This document shows, one piece after another, positions 1 to 9,157 of a DNA stretch of 64,000 bases. Made by a program: the position numbers and the translations under genes. Positions within the stretch are counted from its first letter, which is position 1, and each line of letters starts with the position of its first letter. The stretch is taken from the NCBI GenBank assembly GCA_963755375.1, contig CAVWKG010000003.1:248001-312000 (forward strand). The letters run 5' to 3'. The notes beneath the pieces were generated by a model. That model saw only the letters and a program-made list of their open reading frames with translations, ran no database searches and was not told where the DNA came from. Source of the stretch: Bog-473 sp963755375. Lineage in GTDB: Bacteria; Actinomycetota; Acidimicrobiia; Acidimicrobiales; RAAP-2.

Positions 1-27
1 TGGGGCTTCCTCGGCCCCACCGCCTGA
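1..27 (+). other. possible 3' end of an upstream plus-strand gene
   Basis: Frame 1 stays open from the window edge to a TGA at 25-27, giving eight residues (WGFLGPTA). The next feature is mca on the opposite strand, so this could be the tail of a convergent gene. It is too short to identify and could be chance. Confidence 0.2.
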
Positions 28-32
28 CCCGC

Positions 33-899
33 TCACGCCCCGGCGCGCACCCCCGCAAAGAGATCGTCCTCGGTCACGTCGGTGGGGCCCACACGGCTCT
101 GCGCCAACCGGAACTCGTCGACCGGATGGATGTCGCGCATCACTTCGGGCGGCAGGCCGAACCAGAAGGGTGAGTCGGGGTCGACCTGTGTCGCGTGTGC
201 CTTCAGTGCCTCGCCGCGCACGTGGGTGAAGCCGGTGACGTCGATCGTGGTCGTGAACGGCTCGCTCTTGGTCATACGAGCCAGCCACTTGTCGTCAAAG
301 GGCGACGTGAGCCCGAGCTCCACGAACTTCTCGTGGATCTGGCGGAACCGCTCACCCGACCAGACCGAGTAATAGAGCTTGGCCGGGGTGAAGGGCGGTC
401 CGGCCTCCGGGAACCGGTCCGGGTCACCGGCGGAGTCGAAGGCCGGGACGGAGATCTCGTGGACCCGCAGGTGGTCCGGGTGGGGGTACTCCGTCTGATT
501 GTCACCGTAGGTAATGATCACCTGGGGACGCTCCCGCCGGATGACGGCGACCAGGCGTTCGACCGCCTCATCGAGCGGGGCCTGGGCGAAGGAGTCCGGC
601 CTGGCGTTGGCCTCCGAGTCGGGCATCCCCGAATCCCGGTAGCCGAGCAGCACCGTCTCGTCGTAGCCGATGATGTCGGTGGACGCCTTGAGCTCGGCCA
701 TCCGGACCCGCCCGATGTCGCCCCGCACCTCCGGGGTGTCCATGGCCGGGTTGAGGATGTCCCCCTCCTCCCCCCCGGTGCAGCACACGAGCACGGTCCG
801 CACGCCCTCGGCGTGGTAGCGGGCCACCGTCGGCGCCCCCTTGGAGGCCTCGTCGTCGGGATGCGCGTGGACGCTGAGCAGGCACAGGCGATCGGGCAC
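33..899 (-). CDS. mca: mycothiol S-conjugate amidase (PIG-L deacetylase fold)
   Basis: Mca hydrolyses mycothiol S-conjugates of toxins to a mercapturic acid and GlcN-inositol, so it acts in cytosolic thiol detoxification. The 288-residue protein has the PIG-L zinc motif HAHPDDE at residues 11-17 and the second zinc site PHPDH at 139-143. The whole length, and the C-terminal ending of the form LFAG, resemble mycobacterial Mca rather than the sister deacetylase MshB. It diverges from pspA. A mycothiol-dependent isomerase family protein at 31787-32551 supports mycothiol as the cell's thiol. MshB is the main alternative. Confidence 0.88.
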   Translation of the reverse strand: MPDRLCLLSVHAHPDDEASKGAPTVARYHAEGVRTVLVCCTGGEEGDILNPAMDTPEVRGDIGRVRMAELKASTDIIGYDETVLLGYRDSGMPDSEANARPDSFAQAPLDEAVERLVAVIRRERPQVIITYGDNQTEYPHPDHLRVHEISVPAFDSAGDPDRFPEAGPPFTPAKLYYSVWSGERFRQIHEKFVELGLTSPFDDKWLARMTKSEPFTTTIDVTGFTHVRGEALKAHATQVDPDSPFWFGLPPEVMRDIHPVDEFRLAQSRVGPTDVTEDDLFAGVRAGA

Positions 900-939
900 G
901 TGCCGACCTTAGCGGCGTGCCTGGGAGGTGCCGCCCGGT

Positions 940-968
940 GTCCCCCCTCCCCCGCTGGGCCTTATGCT
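940..968 (+). promoter_or_regulatory. putative pspA promoter, possibly leaderless
   Basis: A TATGCT -10-like hexamer lies at 963-968, eight bases before the pspA ATG at 977. That spacing is typical of leaderless actinobacterial transcripts. No convincing -35 is visible, and no Shine-Dalgarno sequence precedes the ATG. Confidence 0.35.
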
Positions 969-976
969 CGGTGTTC

Positions 977-1747
977 ATGGCAGGCACGTTCAGTCGGATA
1001 CGCGACATCTTCCGATCCAAGGCCAACAAGGCCCTGGACAAGATGGAGGACCCGCGCGACACCCTGGACCTCTCCTACGAGAAGCAGCTCGAGCAGCTGC
1101 AGAAGGTGCGCCGGGGCGTGGCCGATGTCGCCACGGCGCGCAAGCGGATCGAGCTGCAGGCGCAGGGGTTGCAGAAGCAGGCCGACAAATTGCAGGGCCA
1201 GGCCAAGGCCGCGCTGGCGCAGGGCAACGAGGACCTGGCCCGCGAGGCGCTGGCACGACGGGCCGCGCTGGGCGAGCAGCTCGCCGAGCTGAAGACGCAG
1301 CACGACCAGATCAGCGACCAGGAGCAGAAGCTCGTGCAGACCTCTCAGGAGCTCCAGATCCGGGTCGAGCGCTTCCGCACGCAGAAGGAGACGATGAAGG
1401 CCTCCTACACCGCGGCCGAGGCGCAGACCAAGGTGGGCGAGGCGGTGTCCGGGATCTCCGATTCGACGCGGAGTGCCGGCGCCACCATGCAGCGGGCCCA
1501 GGACAAGATCGCGGGCATGCAGGCGCGGGCGGGCGCCATCGACGAGCTGCTCGCATCGGGCGCGCTCGACGACCTGACGCATCCCGTCGACGACATCCAA
1601 AAGGAGCTCGACAAGGTGTCGTCCACCTCCCAGGTGGACAACGAGCTCGCGGCGTTGAAGGCCGAGCTGGGGACGGGCGGCGGTGCCGATTCCACCGCCG
1701 CGCTGCCGGCAGCGGACCAGGGTGGAACTGGAGGAGAGGGCGCCTGA
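977..1747 (+). CDS. pspA: PspA/IM30 family envelope-stress protein
   Basis: PspA is a peripheral ESCRT-III-like protein that binds stressed inner membrane and oligomerises to maintain proton motive force. The 256-residue product is almost wholly coiled coil, rich in Q/E/K/A (about residues 25-190), and begins with a short amphipathic helix (MAGTFSRIRDIFRS) typical of the family. An in-frame start at 917 exists, but its 20 extra residues do not resemble PspA, so ATG 977 is preferred. The stop shares a base with the htpX ATG (TGATG), which implies translational coupling. No PspB/C genes are present, as expected in actinobacteria. Confidence 0.9.
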   Translation: MAGTFSRIRDIFRSKANKALDKMEDPRDTLDLSYEKQLEQLQKVRRGVADVATARKRIELQAQGLQKQADKLQGQAKAALAQGNEDLAREALARRAALGEQLAELKTQHDQISDQEQKLVQTSQELQIRVERFRTQKETMKASYTAAEAQTKVGEAVSGISDSTRSAGATMQRAQDKIAGMQARAGAIDELLASGALDDLTHPVDDIQKELDKVSSTSQVDNELAALKAELGTGGGADSTAALPAADQGGTGGEGA

Positions 1748-2691
1748 TGGCAATCTCACGCAACATCAAAGCGGACCGGGGGCTCACCTACCGGATGTTC
1801 CTGACTGGGCTGCTGCTCGTCCTGTTGTACGGACTCGTCGTCGGTGTCCTGATCGCCGTCGGCCTGTCGTTCGTCCTGGTGCTGATCATCGCGTTCGTCC
1901 TGATCTTCTGCCAGTACTGGTTCAGCGCCAAGATCGCCATGTACGCCATGCACGCCAAGGAGGTGACGCCCGAGCAGGCTCCCGAGCTGCACGGTGTGGT
2001 CGACCGGCTGTGTGCCCTGGCCGACATGCCCAAGCCCAAGGTGGCCATCGCCACCACCGACATCCCGAACGCTTTCGCCACGGGTCGCAGCCCCAAGTCC
2101 TCCGTCGTCTGCGTGACCACCGGGCTGCTGCGCCGCCTCGAAGAGCCCGAGGTCGAAGCCGTGCTCTCGCACGAGCTGTCCCACGTGGCGCACCGCGACG
2201 TCGCGGTCATGACCATCGCCAGCGGGCTCGGCATGATCGCCGGGCTCCTGACCCGCGTGTTGTTCTACTCGGAGATCTTCGGCGGAGGGCGCGGTGGTGG
2301 AAACAACAACCAGAACCAGGCCGGTATCGAGATGATCGTGCTGCTGGTGTCGGTCGTCGTGTACTTCGTGAGCTTCCTCTTGACCATGGCGTTGTCGCGC
2401 TACCGCGAGCTGGCCGCGGACCGCTCGGGCGCGCTGCTCATCGGCCGGCCCTCCCTCCTGGCCTCGGCACTGGTCAAGATCACCGGGGAGATGGGGCGAA
2501 TCCCGACCAAGGACCTGCGGGCCGCCGAGCCGTTCAACGCGTTCTTCTTCACCCCGGCCGTGGCCAACGGCGGCCCTCAGGGCCAGGGCGGGGGCTTCAG
2601 CTTCGGCAACCTGTTCCGGACGCACCCGACGCTCGAGCGCCGGTTGGCCCAGCTGGACTCGCTCGAGCGCCAGCTCGGTCAGGCCGGCTGA
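1747..2691 (+). CDS. htpX: HtpX-type membrane zinc metalloprotease (M48)
   Basis: HtpX is a membrane-embedded protease that removes misfolded membrane proteins during envelope stress. The 314-residue protein has two N-terminal membrane segments (about residues 18-60), the zinc motif HELSH at 142-146, a further hydrophobic pair (about 153-175 and 195-216) and the third zinc ligand Glu in RYRELAADR near 221. A Gly/Asn-rich loop (about 179-191) sits between the membrane segments. The start overlaps the pspA stop, so the two genes are one operon. Confidence 0.93.
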   Translation: MAISRNIKADRGLTYRMFLTGLLLVLLYGLVVGVLIAVGLSFVLVLIIAFVLIFCQYWFSAKIAMYAMHAKEVTPEQAPELHGVVDRLCALADMPKPKVAIATTDIPNAFATGRSPKSSVVCVTTGLLRRLEEPEVEAVLSHELSHVAHRDVAVMTIASGLGMIAGLLTRVLFYSEIFGGGRGGGNNNQNQAGIEMIVLLVSVVVYFVSFLLTMALSRYRELAADRSGALLIGRPSLLASALVKITGEMGRIPTKDLRAAEPFNAFFFTPAVANGGPQGQGGGFSFGNLFRTHPTLERRLAQLDSLERQLGQAG

Positions 2692-2709
2692 GGCGTCCAC
2701 CACACCGCA

Positions 2710-3282
2710 GTGGGCCTCTTGGACACCATTCTCGGCCGGACCAAACCGGTCCGCGCCAACCTCGACGCCCTGTTCGCCCTGCCCACCGCCGCGCTCACCC
2801 TGCAGAGCGCAGGTGGGCTGGTCACGTCGGGCCACGCCGGCGTCTGTTGGAAGCCACCCCCGGGCCAGGCCGCCGCCGACGCGCAGAAGGAGATCTCGGA
2901 GCTGGTCGGCGAGGGTTTCCGGCAGGCCGTCGACTCCTTCGATTACGGCTGGCTACTGCTCGACGACGCCGATCTCGAAGAGCTGGTGACCAAGATCCAC
3001 ATGGCCAACTCCACGCTGCAGGACAACGGCTGGGGACCCCAGCTGCTGTGCTCGGCGTTCGGCTTCGTCCCCGGACCCGACGCGCCGACTGACGCCGGTG
3101 CCTTCCGGCTCGTCTACCTGTTCAAGCGCGGCACCTTCTACCCCTTCGCCCCCGTCGATGCGGCGAAGGAGCGACGGGACACCGAGCTCGAGCTGCGCAT
3201 ACGGACCATGGTGGGAGCCGATCTGCCGGTGGAAGCCGATCTGACGCGGTGGTTCCCGCTGTGGGACATGCCCGTGGGCTGA
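2710..3282 (+). CDS. pspAB: PspA-associated protein PspAB
   Basis: This 190-residue cytosolic protein starts at GTG 2710, 18 bases after htpX. Its N-terminus (MGLLDTILGRTKPV) and its position behind pspA and htpX match the actinobacterial family called PspAB, reported as a conserved Psp partner. No enzyme motif or membrane segment is visible, and its biochemical role is unknown. Operon placement implies a function with PspA/HtpX at the membrane. Confidence 0.8.
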   Translation: MGLLDTILGRTKPVRANLDALFALPTAALTLQSAGGLVTSGHAGVCWKPPPGQAAADAQKEISELVGEGFRQAVDSFDYGWLLLDDADLEELVTKIHMANSTLQDNGWGPQLLCSAFGFVPGPDAPTDAGAFRLVYLFKRGTFYPFAPVDAAKERRDTELELRIRTMVGADLPVEADLTRWFPLWDMPVG

Positions 3283-3379
3283 CGGTTGTCACCTGGTGTT
3301 CGCGGGGGTGCGCTGGCCGCCCGCCCAGCGTGCAGACTGCAGGACGGGGCAGGGCCATGAAGCAAGGAGGTGCACCGCC

Positions 3380-4126
3380 GTGGAAGAGACCTTGGAGCGG
3401 ATGATCGCGCTGGAAGGCGCGGTCAACTTCCGCGATCTGGGCGGGTATGCGGCCGGCGGCGGCATGCGGACGCGCTGGCGCACGCTCTTCCGCGCCGACG
3501 GCCTGGGCGAGCTGACCAGGACCGACCTCTCGGTGCTGCGCGGACTCGGCATCCGGACCGTCATCGACCTGCGCTCCGGTTCGGAGCTGGAGCGCGGCCG
3601 GTTCGACGTCGGCGCCCACCCGGTGGCGTTCCATCACTTCCCTTTCATCGACGAGCTCCCCGACGCGCAGGACTTCGACCGCCGGCCCGGCCTGCTCGGT
3701 TCGCAGTACCTGGAGATCGTGCGCGACGCCGGCGACCAGATCCTCGCCGCCCTCGAGGTCCTGGCCTCGCCGGACGCGCTGCCGGCCGTGTTCCACTGCA
3801 CCGCCGGCAAGGACCGCACCGGCGTGCTCTCGGCGATCGTCCTGTCCCTGCTGGGCGTGAACGAACCGACGGTGGTGACCGACTACGCGCTGAGCGGCGA
3901 AGCGATGCAGCGCCTGCGGGAGAAGCTCATCCGGAAGTACCCCGAGGGCCGCGAGACCCTCGAGAACATCGACGAGGTCTTCTCGGCCGATCCGGCGCAG
4001 ATGGAGCTGCTGCTCGACCACCTGCGCGAGCACTACGGCTCGGTCGGCGCCTACGTCGAGGGACTCGGTGCCGGGCCGGGTCTCGTCGAGGGACTGCGGA
4101 CGGTGTTGCTCGAATCGGCGTCGTAA
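3380..4126 (+). CDS. tyrosine/serine protein phosphatase (Y_phosphatase3 family)
   Basis: The 248-residue product carries the cysteine-phosphatase P-loop HCTAGKDRTG (Cys nucleophile, Arg for phosphate binding) and the family N-terminus NFRDLGGY. This family includes mycobacterial PtpB-like dual-specificity phosphatases. GTG 3380 is chosen because AAGGAGG lies at 3364-3370 and the family homology starts just after it. An upstream ATG at 3296 would add 28 unrelated residues. The last 76 bases overlap the convergent pterin dehydratase gene. The substrate cannot be inferred. Confidence 0.85.
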   Translation: MEETLERMIALEGAVNFRDLGGYAAGGGMRTRWRTLFRADGLGELTRTDLSVLRGLGIRTVIDLRSGSELERGRFDVGAHPVAFHHFPFIDELPDAQDFDRRPGLLGSQYLEIVRDAGDQILAALEVLASPDALPAVFHCTAGKDRTGVLSAIVLSLLGVNEPTVVTDYALSGEAMQRLREKLIRKYPEGRETLENIDEVFSADPAQMELLLDHLREHYGSVGAYVEGLGAGPGLVEGLRTVLLESAS

Positions 4127-4440
4127 CCGCCGGCCTCCTCCGCCCGGATGTCCGGGCGCAACCGGTCGACCACCGCGGCCAGGGCCAGATCCAGGAGCGT
4201 GATGCCGCCCGAGTCGTGCGTCGCGAGGACCAGGCGCACGGTGTTCCAGCGAATGTCGATGTCGGGGTGGTGGTTGGCCGCCTCGGCAGCCGCGCCGACC
4301 GCGTTGACGAACGCAAGGGCGGCCGCGAAGTCGTGCAGCTTGACCGTGGTCACGAGGACCTCACCGTCACGGGTCCAGTGCAGGCTCTGCTCCTCGAGCT
4401 CGGCGTCGACGTCGGCCTGGGTGAGCACGGGCTCGCTCAC
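4051..4440 (-). CDS. 4a-hydroxytetrahydrobiopterin dehydratase (PCD/DCoH)
   Basis: PCD dehydrates 4a-hydroxytetrahydropterin to quinonoid dihydropterin. The family core NHHPDIDIRWNTVRLVL, then THDSGGIT and DLALA, is present with the conserved histidines. GTG 4440 overlaps the fumC stop as GTGA, so it is probably co-translated with fumC. At 129 residues it is longer than the usual 95-110. The extra C-terminal 25 or so residues are encoded inside the antisense of the phosphatase gene and look unconserved. No phenylalanine hydroxylase gene is visible here, so the pathway is unclear. Confidence 0.82.
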   Translation of the reverse strand: MSEPVLTQADVDAELEEQSLHWTRDGEVLVTTVKLHDFAAALAFVNAVGAAAEAANHHPDIDIRWNTVRLVLATHDSGGITLLDLALAAVVDRLRPDIRAEEAGGYDADSSNTVRSPSTRPGPAPSPST

Positions 4441-5825
4441 GGGTGTGTCATCTCCTCGGCGCGCACAGCGGCGTCGAACTCCTCCTCGGTCAGGTAGCCC
4501 AGGCCGAGAGCGGCTTCTTTCAGCGTCGAGCCCTCCTTGTGCGCCTTCTTGGCCACCTCGGCCGACCGGTCGTAGCCGATGCTCGGGGTCAGCGCGGTCA
4601 CCAGCATGAGCGAGTTGCTGAGGTGACGGGCGATCTGCGCCAGGTCCGGTTGCAGCCCTTCCACGCAGAACTCGCGAAAGCCCCGGCAGGCGTCGGTCAT
4701 CAGCGCGACCGATTGCAACACGTTGTAGGCGATGACCGGCTTGCACACGTTGAGCTCGAGGTTGCCCCGGCTGCCGGCGGTGGCCACCGCCATGTCGTTC
4801 CCCATCACCTGGATGCCCACCATGATCATGGCCTCGCACTGCGTCGGGTTCACCTTGCCCGGCATGATGGACGAGCCCGGCTCGTTCTCGGGCAGGGCCA
4901 GCTCACCCAACCCGCACCGAGGGCCAGAAGCGAGCCACCGCACGTCGTCGGCGATCTTCATCAGCGAGACGGCCAGCGTGCGCAACGCCCCGTGGGTGAA
5001 CACCAGCGCGTCGTGGGCGGCCAGGGCGGCGAACTTGTTGGGCGCGGTGACGAACGGTAGGCCGGTGGCGTCCGCAATCGCCCGGGCCACACGAACGCCG
5101 AACTCGGGGTGCGTGTTCAGTCCGGTGCCCACGGCCGTGCCGCCCAAGGCCAGCTCGTAGAGCCCGGGGAGTGTCTGCTCGATCCGTTCGATGTCGGCCG
5201 TCAGCTGCGCGACGTACCCGGAGAATTCTTGTCCGAGGGTGAGAGGCACGGCGTCCATGAGGTGGGTGCGGCCGATCTTGATGATGCCCTCGAACTCCAC
5301 CGCCCGCACCTGCAGGGCGTCACGCAGGGCAGCCACCGAGCGGAGGAGTCGGAACACGATCTCCTCGGCCGCCGCGATGTGCATGGCGGTCGGGAAGGTG
5401 TCATTGGAGGACTGGGACATGTTGACGTGGTCGTTGGGATGGACGGGCACCTTGGAGCCCATGACTCCGCCGCTCAACTCGATGGCCCGGTTGGAGATGA
5501 CCTCGTTGGCGTTCATGTTGGTCTGGGTGCCGCTGCCCGTCTGCCAGATGCGCAACGGGAATTGGTCGTCGAGCGCGCCCTTGGCCACCTCCCCGGCCGC
5601 CTGTTCGATGAGGCCGGCCAGGGTGCCGTCCAGCTTGCCGAGATCGCGGTTGACCGCCGCCGCCGCGCCCTTGAGGGTCCCGAACGCCCTGATGAGCGAT
5701 TTGGGCATCGTCTCGGTCCCGATGTCGAAGTGGTGCAGAGAGCGCTGGGTCTGGGCGCCCCAGTAGCGGTCGGCGGGGACCTCGATCTCCCCCATGCTGT
5801 CGCGTTCCGTGCGTGTGGTCGTCAC
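4437..5825 (-). CDS. fumC: class II fumarate hydratase
   Basis: FumC interconverts fumarate and L-malate in the TCA cycle and is oxygen-stable because it lacks an iron-sulfur cluster. The 462-residue length is normal. The fumarase/aspartase signature GSSIMPGKVNP lies near residue 318, and TGSGTQTNMNANEV and SSNDTFPTAMH are the other two active-site regions. GTG 5825 gives MTTTRTERDSMGEIEVPADRYWG, where GEIEVP is the usual FumC N-terminus. An internal ATG ten codons in is an alternative start. Confidence 0.96.
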   Translation of the reverse strand: MTTTRTERDSMGEIEVPADRYWGAQTQRSLHHFDIGTETMPKSLIRAFGTLKGAAAAVNRDLGKLDGTLAGLIEQAAGEVAKGALDDQFPLRIWQTGSGTQTNMNANEVISNRAIELSGGVMGSKVPVHPNDHVNMSQSSNDTFPTAMHIAAAEEIVFRLLRSVAALRDALQVRAVEFEGIIKIGRTHLMDAVPLTLGQEFSGYVAQLTADIERIEQTLPGLYELALGGTAVGTGLNTHPEFGVRVARAIADATGLPFVTAPNKFAALAAHDALVFTHGALRTLAVSLMKIADDVRWLASGPRCGLGELALPENEPGSSIMPGKVNPTQCEAMIMVGIQVMGNDMAVATAGSRGNLELNVCKPVIAYNVLQSVALMTDACRGFREFCVEGLQPDLAQIARHLSNSLMLVTALTPSIGYDRSAEVAKKAHKEGSTLKEAALGLGYLTEEEFDAAVRAEEMTHP

Positions 5826-5930
5826 GACCGTCAGCTTAGAACCGACGTCGTGGGCCGACTCCGGGGGCCGCGGCGCCCGGCGGACCCGGACCGATCAGCG
5901 CGGCGGGACCGTACCGGCCTCAGCCGGGAG

Positions 5931-6617
5931 TCACGGCTCGCGAGCTTCGGCTGCCGGCCACGGGCGCCTCTCCGGGGCCGGCCGGCCATCGAGCAACCTG
6001 ATGGCGGCTTCCCGGGTCGGCACGCCGAGCTTGCGCAGAATGGACGAGACGTGGCTGCGCACGGTTGTCGGCGAGACGAACAGGCGCTCGGAGATACCGG
6101 CAGTCCCGGCGCCCTTGCGCATGAGCTCCAGCACGTCCCATTCGCGCCTAGTCAGGCGGGCCGCCTGGCCGTCGGGGACGGCGACCCTCCGGTGCTCACG
6201 ATCAATTCGTCGACCAGGCGGGCCACGAGAGTCCCCGCCAGCGTGGCCTCCCCCGCCAGGACTCGGCGCAGCGCGTCGCCGATGGTGGCCTCGTCCAACC
6301 CTTTGAGCAGATACCCGGACGCGCCGGCGCGCAGCGCGTCGAAGAGGTCTTCGTCCTGGCGCGAGACGGTCAGCATGACCACCGAGGTGTCGGGGAGGGC
6401 CCCGCTGATCTGGGTGGCGGCGGCGATGCCGTTGCCCGGCATGTTGATGTCGAGCAGGCAGACGTCGGGGCGCTCACGCTTGACCCCTCGACCGCGGCGG
6501 TGGCGTCGGCGGCCTCGACGCAGACGTGGAAATCTCCGTGCGCTCCAGCGCGTTCCGCACCAGGGCGCGGGTCCGGGCGTGATCGTCAGCCAGCAAGACG
6601 GTGATGGGCGCGCTCAC
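5931..6617 (-). pseudogene. NarL/LuxR-type response regulator, three frameshifts
   Basis: Reading from GTG 6617, the frame encodes ITVLLADDHARTRALVRNALE (receiver start with the acidic pair) and is then lost near 6540. A second frame gives VCVEAADATAAVEG, and a third (from about 6485) gives RPDVCLLDINMPGNG with the phospho-acceptor Asp. The last shift, near 6190, leads to LTRREWDVLELM and the LuxR helix-turn-helix SERLFVSPTTVRSHVSSILRKLGV, ending at 5931. All three shifts are of the same type (one base missing or two extra). The start overlaps the kinase stop (GTGA), as in an intact kinase-regulator operon. Confidence 0.75.
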
Positions 6618-6910
6618 GGGAAGGCGACCGCCACCCGCGTCCCGTGCGCGGGCGCCGAATCAACGCGCAGCACGGCGCCCACCGACGCCGCCCTCTCCTG
6701 CATGCTCTGGAGCCCGAATCCGCCGGCCACGGCGCGGGCCGGGTCGAACCCGCAGCCGTCGTCCTCAATGACGAGCCGGAGCTCCTGCGCCCGCTCGAGA
6801 CTCACGCGGATGTGCTCGGACGCCCCGTGGTTGGCGGCGTTGGTGATGGCCTCCCGCACGATGCGGAGCAGGTTCTCGGTGACCTCCCCCGCGGTGCTCG
6901 CCACGGGCAA
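6614..6910 (-). pseudogene. 3' fragment of a NarL-family sensor histidine kinase
   Basis: The roughly 99 residues form a HATPase_c domain: the N-box is REAITNAANHGASEHI, and G-box parts are EDDGCGFDP and GGFGLQSMQERA, ending with HGTRVAVAFP. The dimerisation and sensor parts are missing. Between this fragment and the acyltransferase stop at 7027 only 116 bases remain, and no frame there restores a kinase N-terminus. It is upstream of, and overlaps, the frameshifted response regulator. I read it as a truncated, non-functional kinase. Confidence 0.65.
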
Positions 6911-7026
6911 CTACTTCTACGAGGTGCTGGCCGACGTCGGCACCAACTGGGCCAGCGCCAAGTCCGCGGCGACCGCGCAGCGCACCATCAGCAGCACGTC
7001 GTGTTCCTGACCCGCGAGCAGCGTCG

Positions 7027-9157
7027 CTAACCGGGGGGATGGTCGTCCGGACACGCCCCGGGCGGGTTGTTGAAGTTCGGATCCGATGTCCAGGCCCCCT
7101 GGGACCAGTTTCCACCGGCGGGGGCGAGCCGGAACACGGCCGTCATGTCGGACAGCAACGCATCGGCGTAGCGCGCACTGCCCTCGGGGCAGAGGTGGAC
7201 GTTGTCGAGCTTGCGGACACGTATCCACGCGCTGGTCGGCGCGTGCGGATCTCCTTCGGGGGGGAGCCACGCCGAGTAGTCCTTGCCGTCCAGGAGCACG
7301 GAGCCGGCCAGAGGAAAGTACATGACCCGGCCCGGGAAATACGACGTCATCTTTTCGGCGACGGCGTTCCAGGCGTCGAGGCCGGCCCGGCGCTCTCTGT
7401 TGTAGCTCGCCGTGTTGGCCGGGTTCGCCGCGGCGAGCTCGCCGGACAGGGGGAACTGCGTGAAGATCACCCCCTCGACGCCGTTGCCGGGCGCCAGCAT
7501 GCTGGAGACCGCCCGACGGAGCAGGCGCGTGTACTGCACCGGCTGGTGCAGGGCGTTGGGTGTGGTCGGGCCGTACTGGTCCCAGCTCCAGGTGGCCACG
7601 ATGAGCTGGGCCCGCGTCTGGCGTATGAGGCTCGGGACGGACGACGGCCAGCTGGTCGCCGTGGTCAACCCGAACCCGTCGATGGTCCGCGTATCGACGG
7701 TGGCCTCGCCCGTCGAATCGAGCGCGGCGGTGATGCCGTAGGAGGCGTCGTGCATGACCGAGTCACCCAGGATCATGACGCGCAGCGGATCGGCCGGAGA
7801 GGGTGGCGGCGCCAGCCGGATCGGCTGCTGGCCCGCGTAGCCCCCGGCGCCCGGGACCGCCTGCCCGGAACTGGAAGAAGCGAGGTGCGTGGTGCCGACG
7901 ACGTTGCTGGGATCGGCGACGGCGGGAATGGTGGCCACGACGATGACCACAGCCGTCACGACGCCGGTGACAGGTCCCCAGAGCCAGGCGCCGCCGCGGA
8001 AGCGGGCCAGGCGGACCGGCCGCTCGACCAGGAAGTAGCTCGCCGTCGCGAGGGCGAGCGTCACGGCAATCCGGAGCAGGTCCAGCGGCCAGGTCGACAG
8101 GCCGGTCCGGGCGCCGGTGAGGTAGACGATCACCGGCCAATGCCACAGGTAGATGCCGTAGGAGATGGTGCCGACGAAGTGCAGTGGCCTCCAGGCCAGG
8201 CCGCGGGCGAACCTCCCGGGTTCGATCAGGCGCGCATCCGCAACGACCAGGGCCGCCAGCGCGGCGCAGAGCAGGAACCCGCCTTCGAACATGAAATTGG
8301 TCGGCAGGCCGCCGGGCGTGCCCGCTGTCACCCAGAACACCCCGAGCACCGCCGCCGCCGCCGGGCCCACCCAGTGGAGGGTCCGGCGCGCCGACGCGAT
8401 CGGCTGGCGACGCGAACGCGGCCAGGAATGCGACGGTGGCACCCGCCATGAGGTCGAACAGGCGCGTGTCGGTGCCGTAGTAGATCCGGGACGGGTCCAT
8501 CGCGGGATGGAACAGGGCCGCCATGAGCACCGACGACCCGACCCCGAGAACGACGGTGACGGTGACGCCGACCTGGCGCCAGCTGCGCCGCCCGTAGCGC
8601 AGGAGCACCAGGAGCAGCAGTGGCCAGATCAGGTAGAACTGCTCCTCGATCGCCAGCGACCAGGTGTGCTGCAACGGCGAGGGCGTGGAGAACTGCGCGA
8701 AGTAGGACTGGTGGGCGTAAATCTGGTGCCAGTTGTTCACGTAGAGCAGCGTGGCGATGGCATCGCCCCGCAACCCCGAGAGGTCGATGAGGCCGTTGGC
8801 GCCCGGACCGCCGAAGAGGGCGTTGCAGACGAGGTAGAGCGCCAGCGCCCCCAAGACGAGGAACAGCGCGGGCAGCAGGCGCTTCGCCCGGCGCCCCCAG
8901 AAGGCGGCGAGGTTCACGCGACCGGTTCCGGCCCACTCCTCGAGGAGGAGGGTGGTGATCAAGAAGCCGGAGAGGACGAAGAACAGGTCGACCCCGAGGT
9001 ACCCGCCCCGGGCCCAACCGAGCTGCAGGTGGTACGCCACCACGCCGATGACGGCGACGCCGCGCAGCCCGTTCAGGGCAGGAAGGTGCCGGCCCGTGAC
9101 GGCCGTCGGGGCCGACGCCGTGCCCGGCCGTTCGTGCACCAGGGTGGCGTCGGTCAC
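7027..9157 (-). CDS. membrane acyltransferase (OafA/YrhL type) with SGNH domain, frameshifted
   Basis: The N-terminal part is an acyltransferase-3 domain of about ten membrane helices: LPALNGLRGVAVIGVVAYH with the catalytic His, LGVDLFFVLSGFLI and TWSLAIEEQFYLIWPLLL. The C-terminal part is an SGNH hydrolase-like domain (VMILGDSVMHD, later KLDNVHLCPEGSARYADALL). This architecture O-acetylates surface glycans in related proteins. The frame changes once, at about 8395-8415, inside the last membrane segments; the total length is one base more than a multiple of three. GTG 9157 overlaps the stop of the preceding gene (GTGA). It could be a real mutation or a sequence error. Confidence 0.8.

Noticed and set aside
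1683..3092. 469-residue plus-strand frame
   Set aside because: It is an out-of-frame reading of htpX and pspAB with Arg/Pro-rich composition.
5109..7010. 633-residue open frame on the plus strand
   Set aside because: It is antisense to fumC and the broken regulator, is rich in His/Arg/Gly in the way shadow frames are, and shows no domain.
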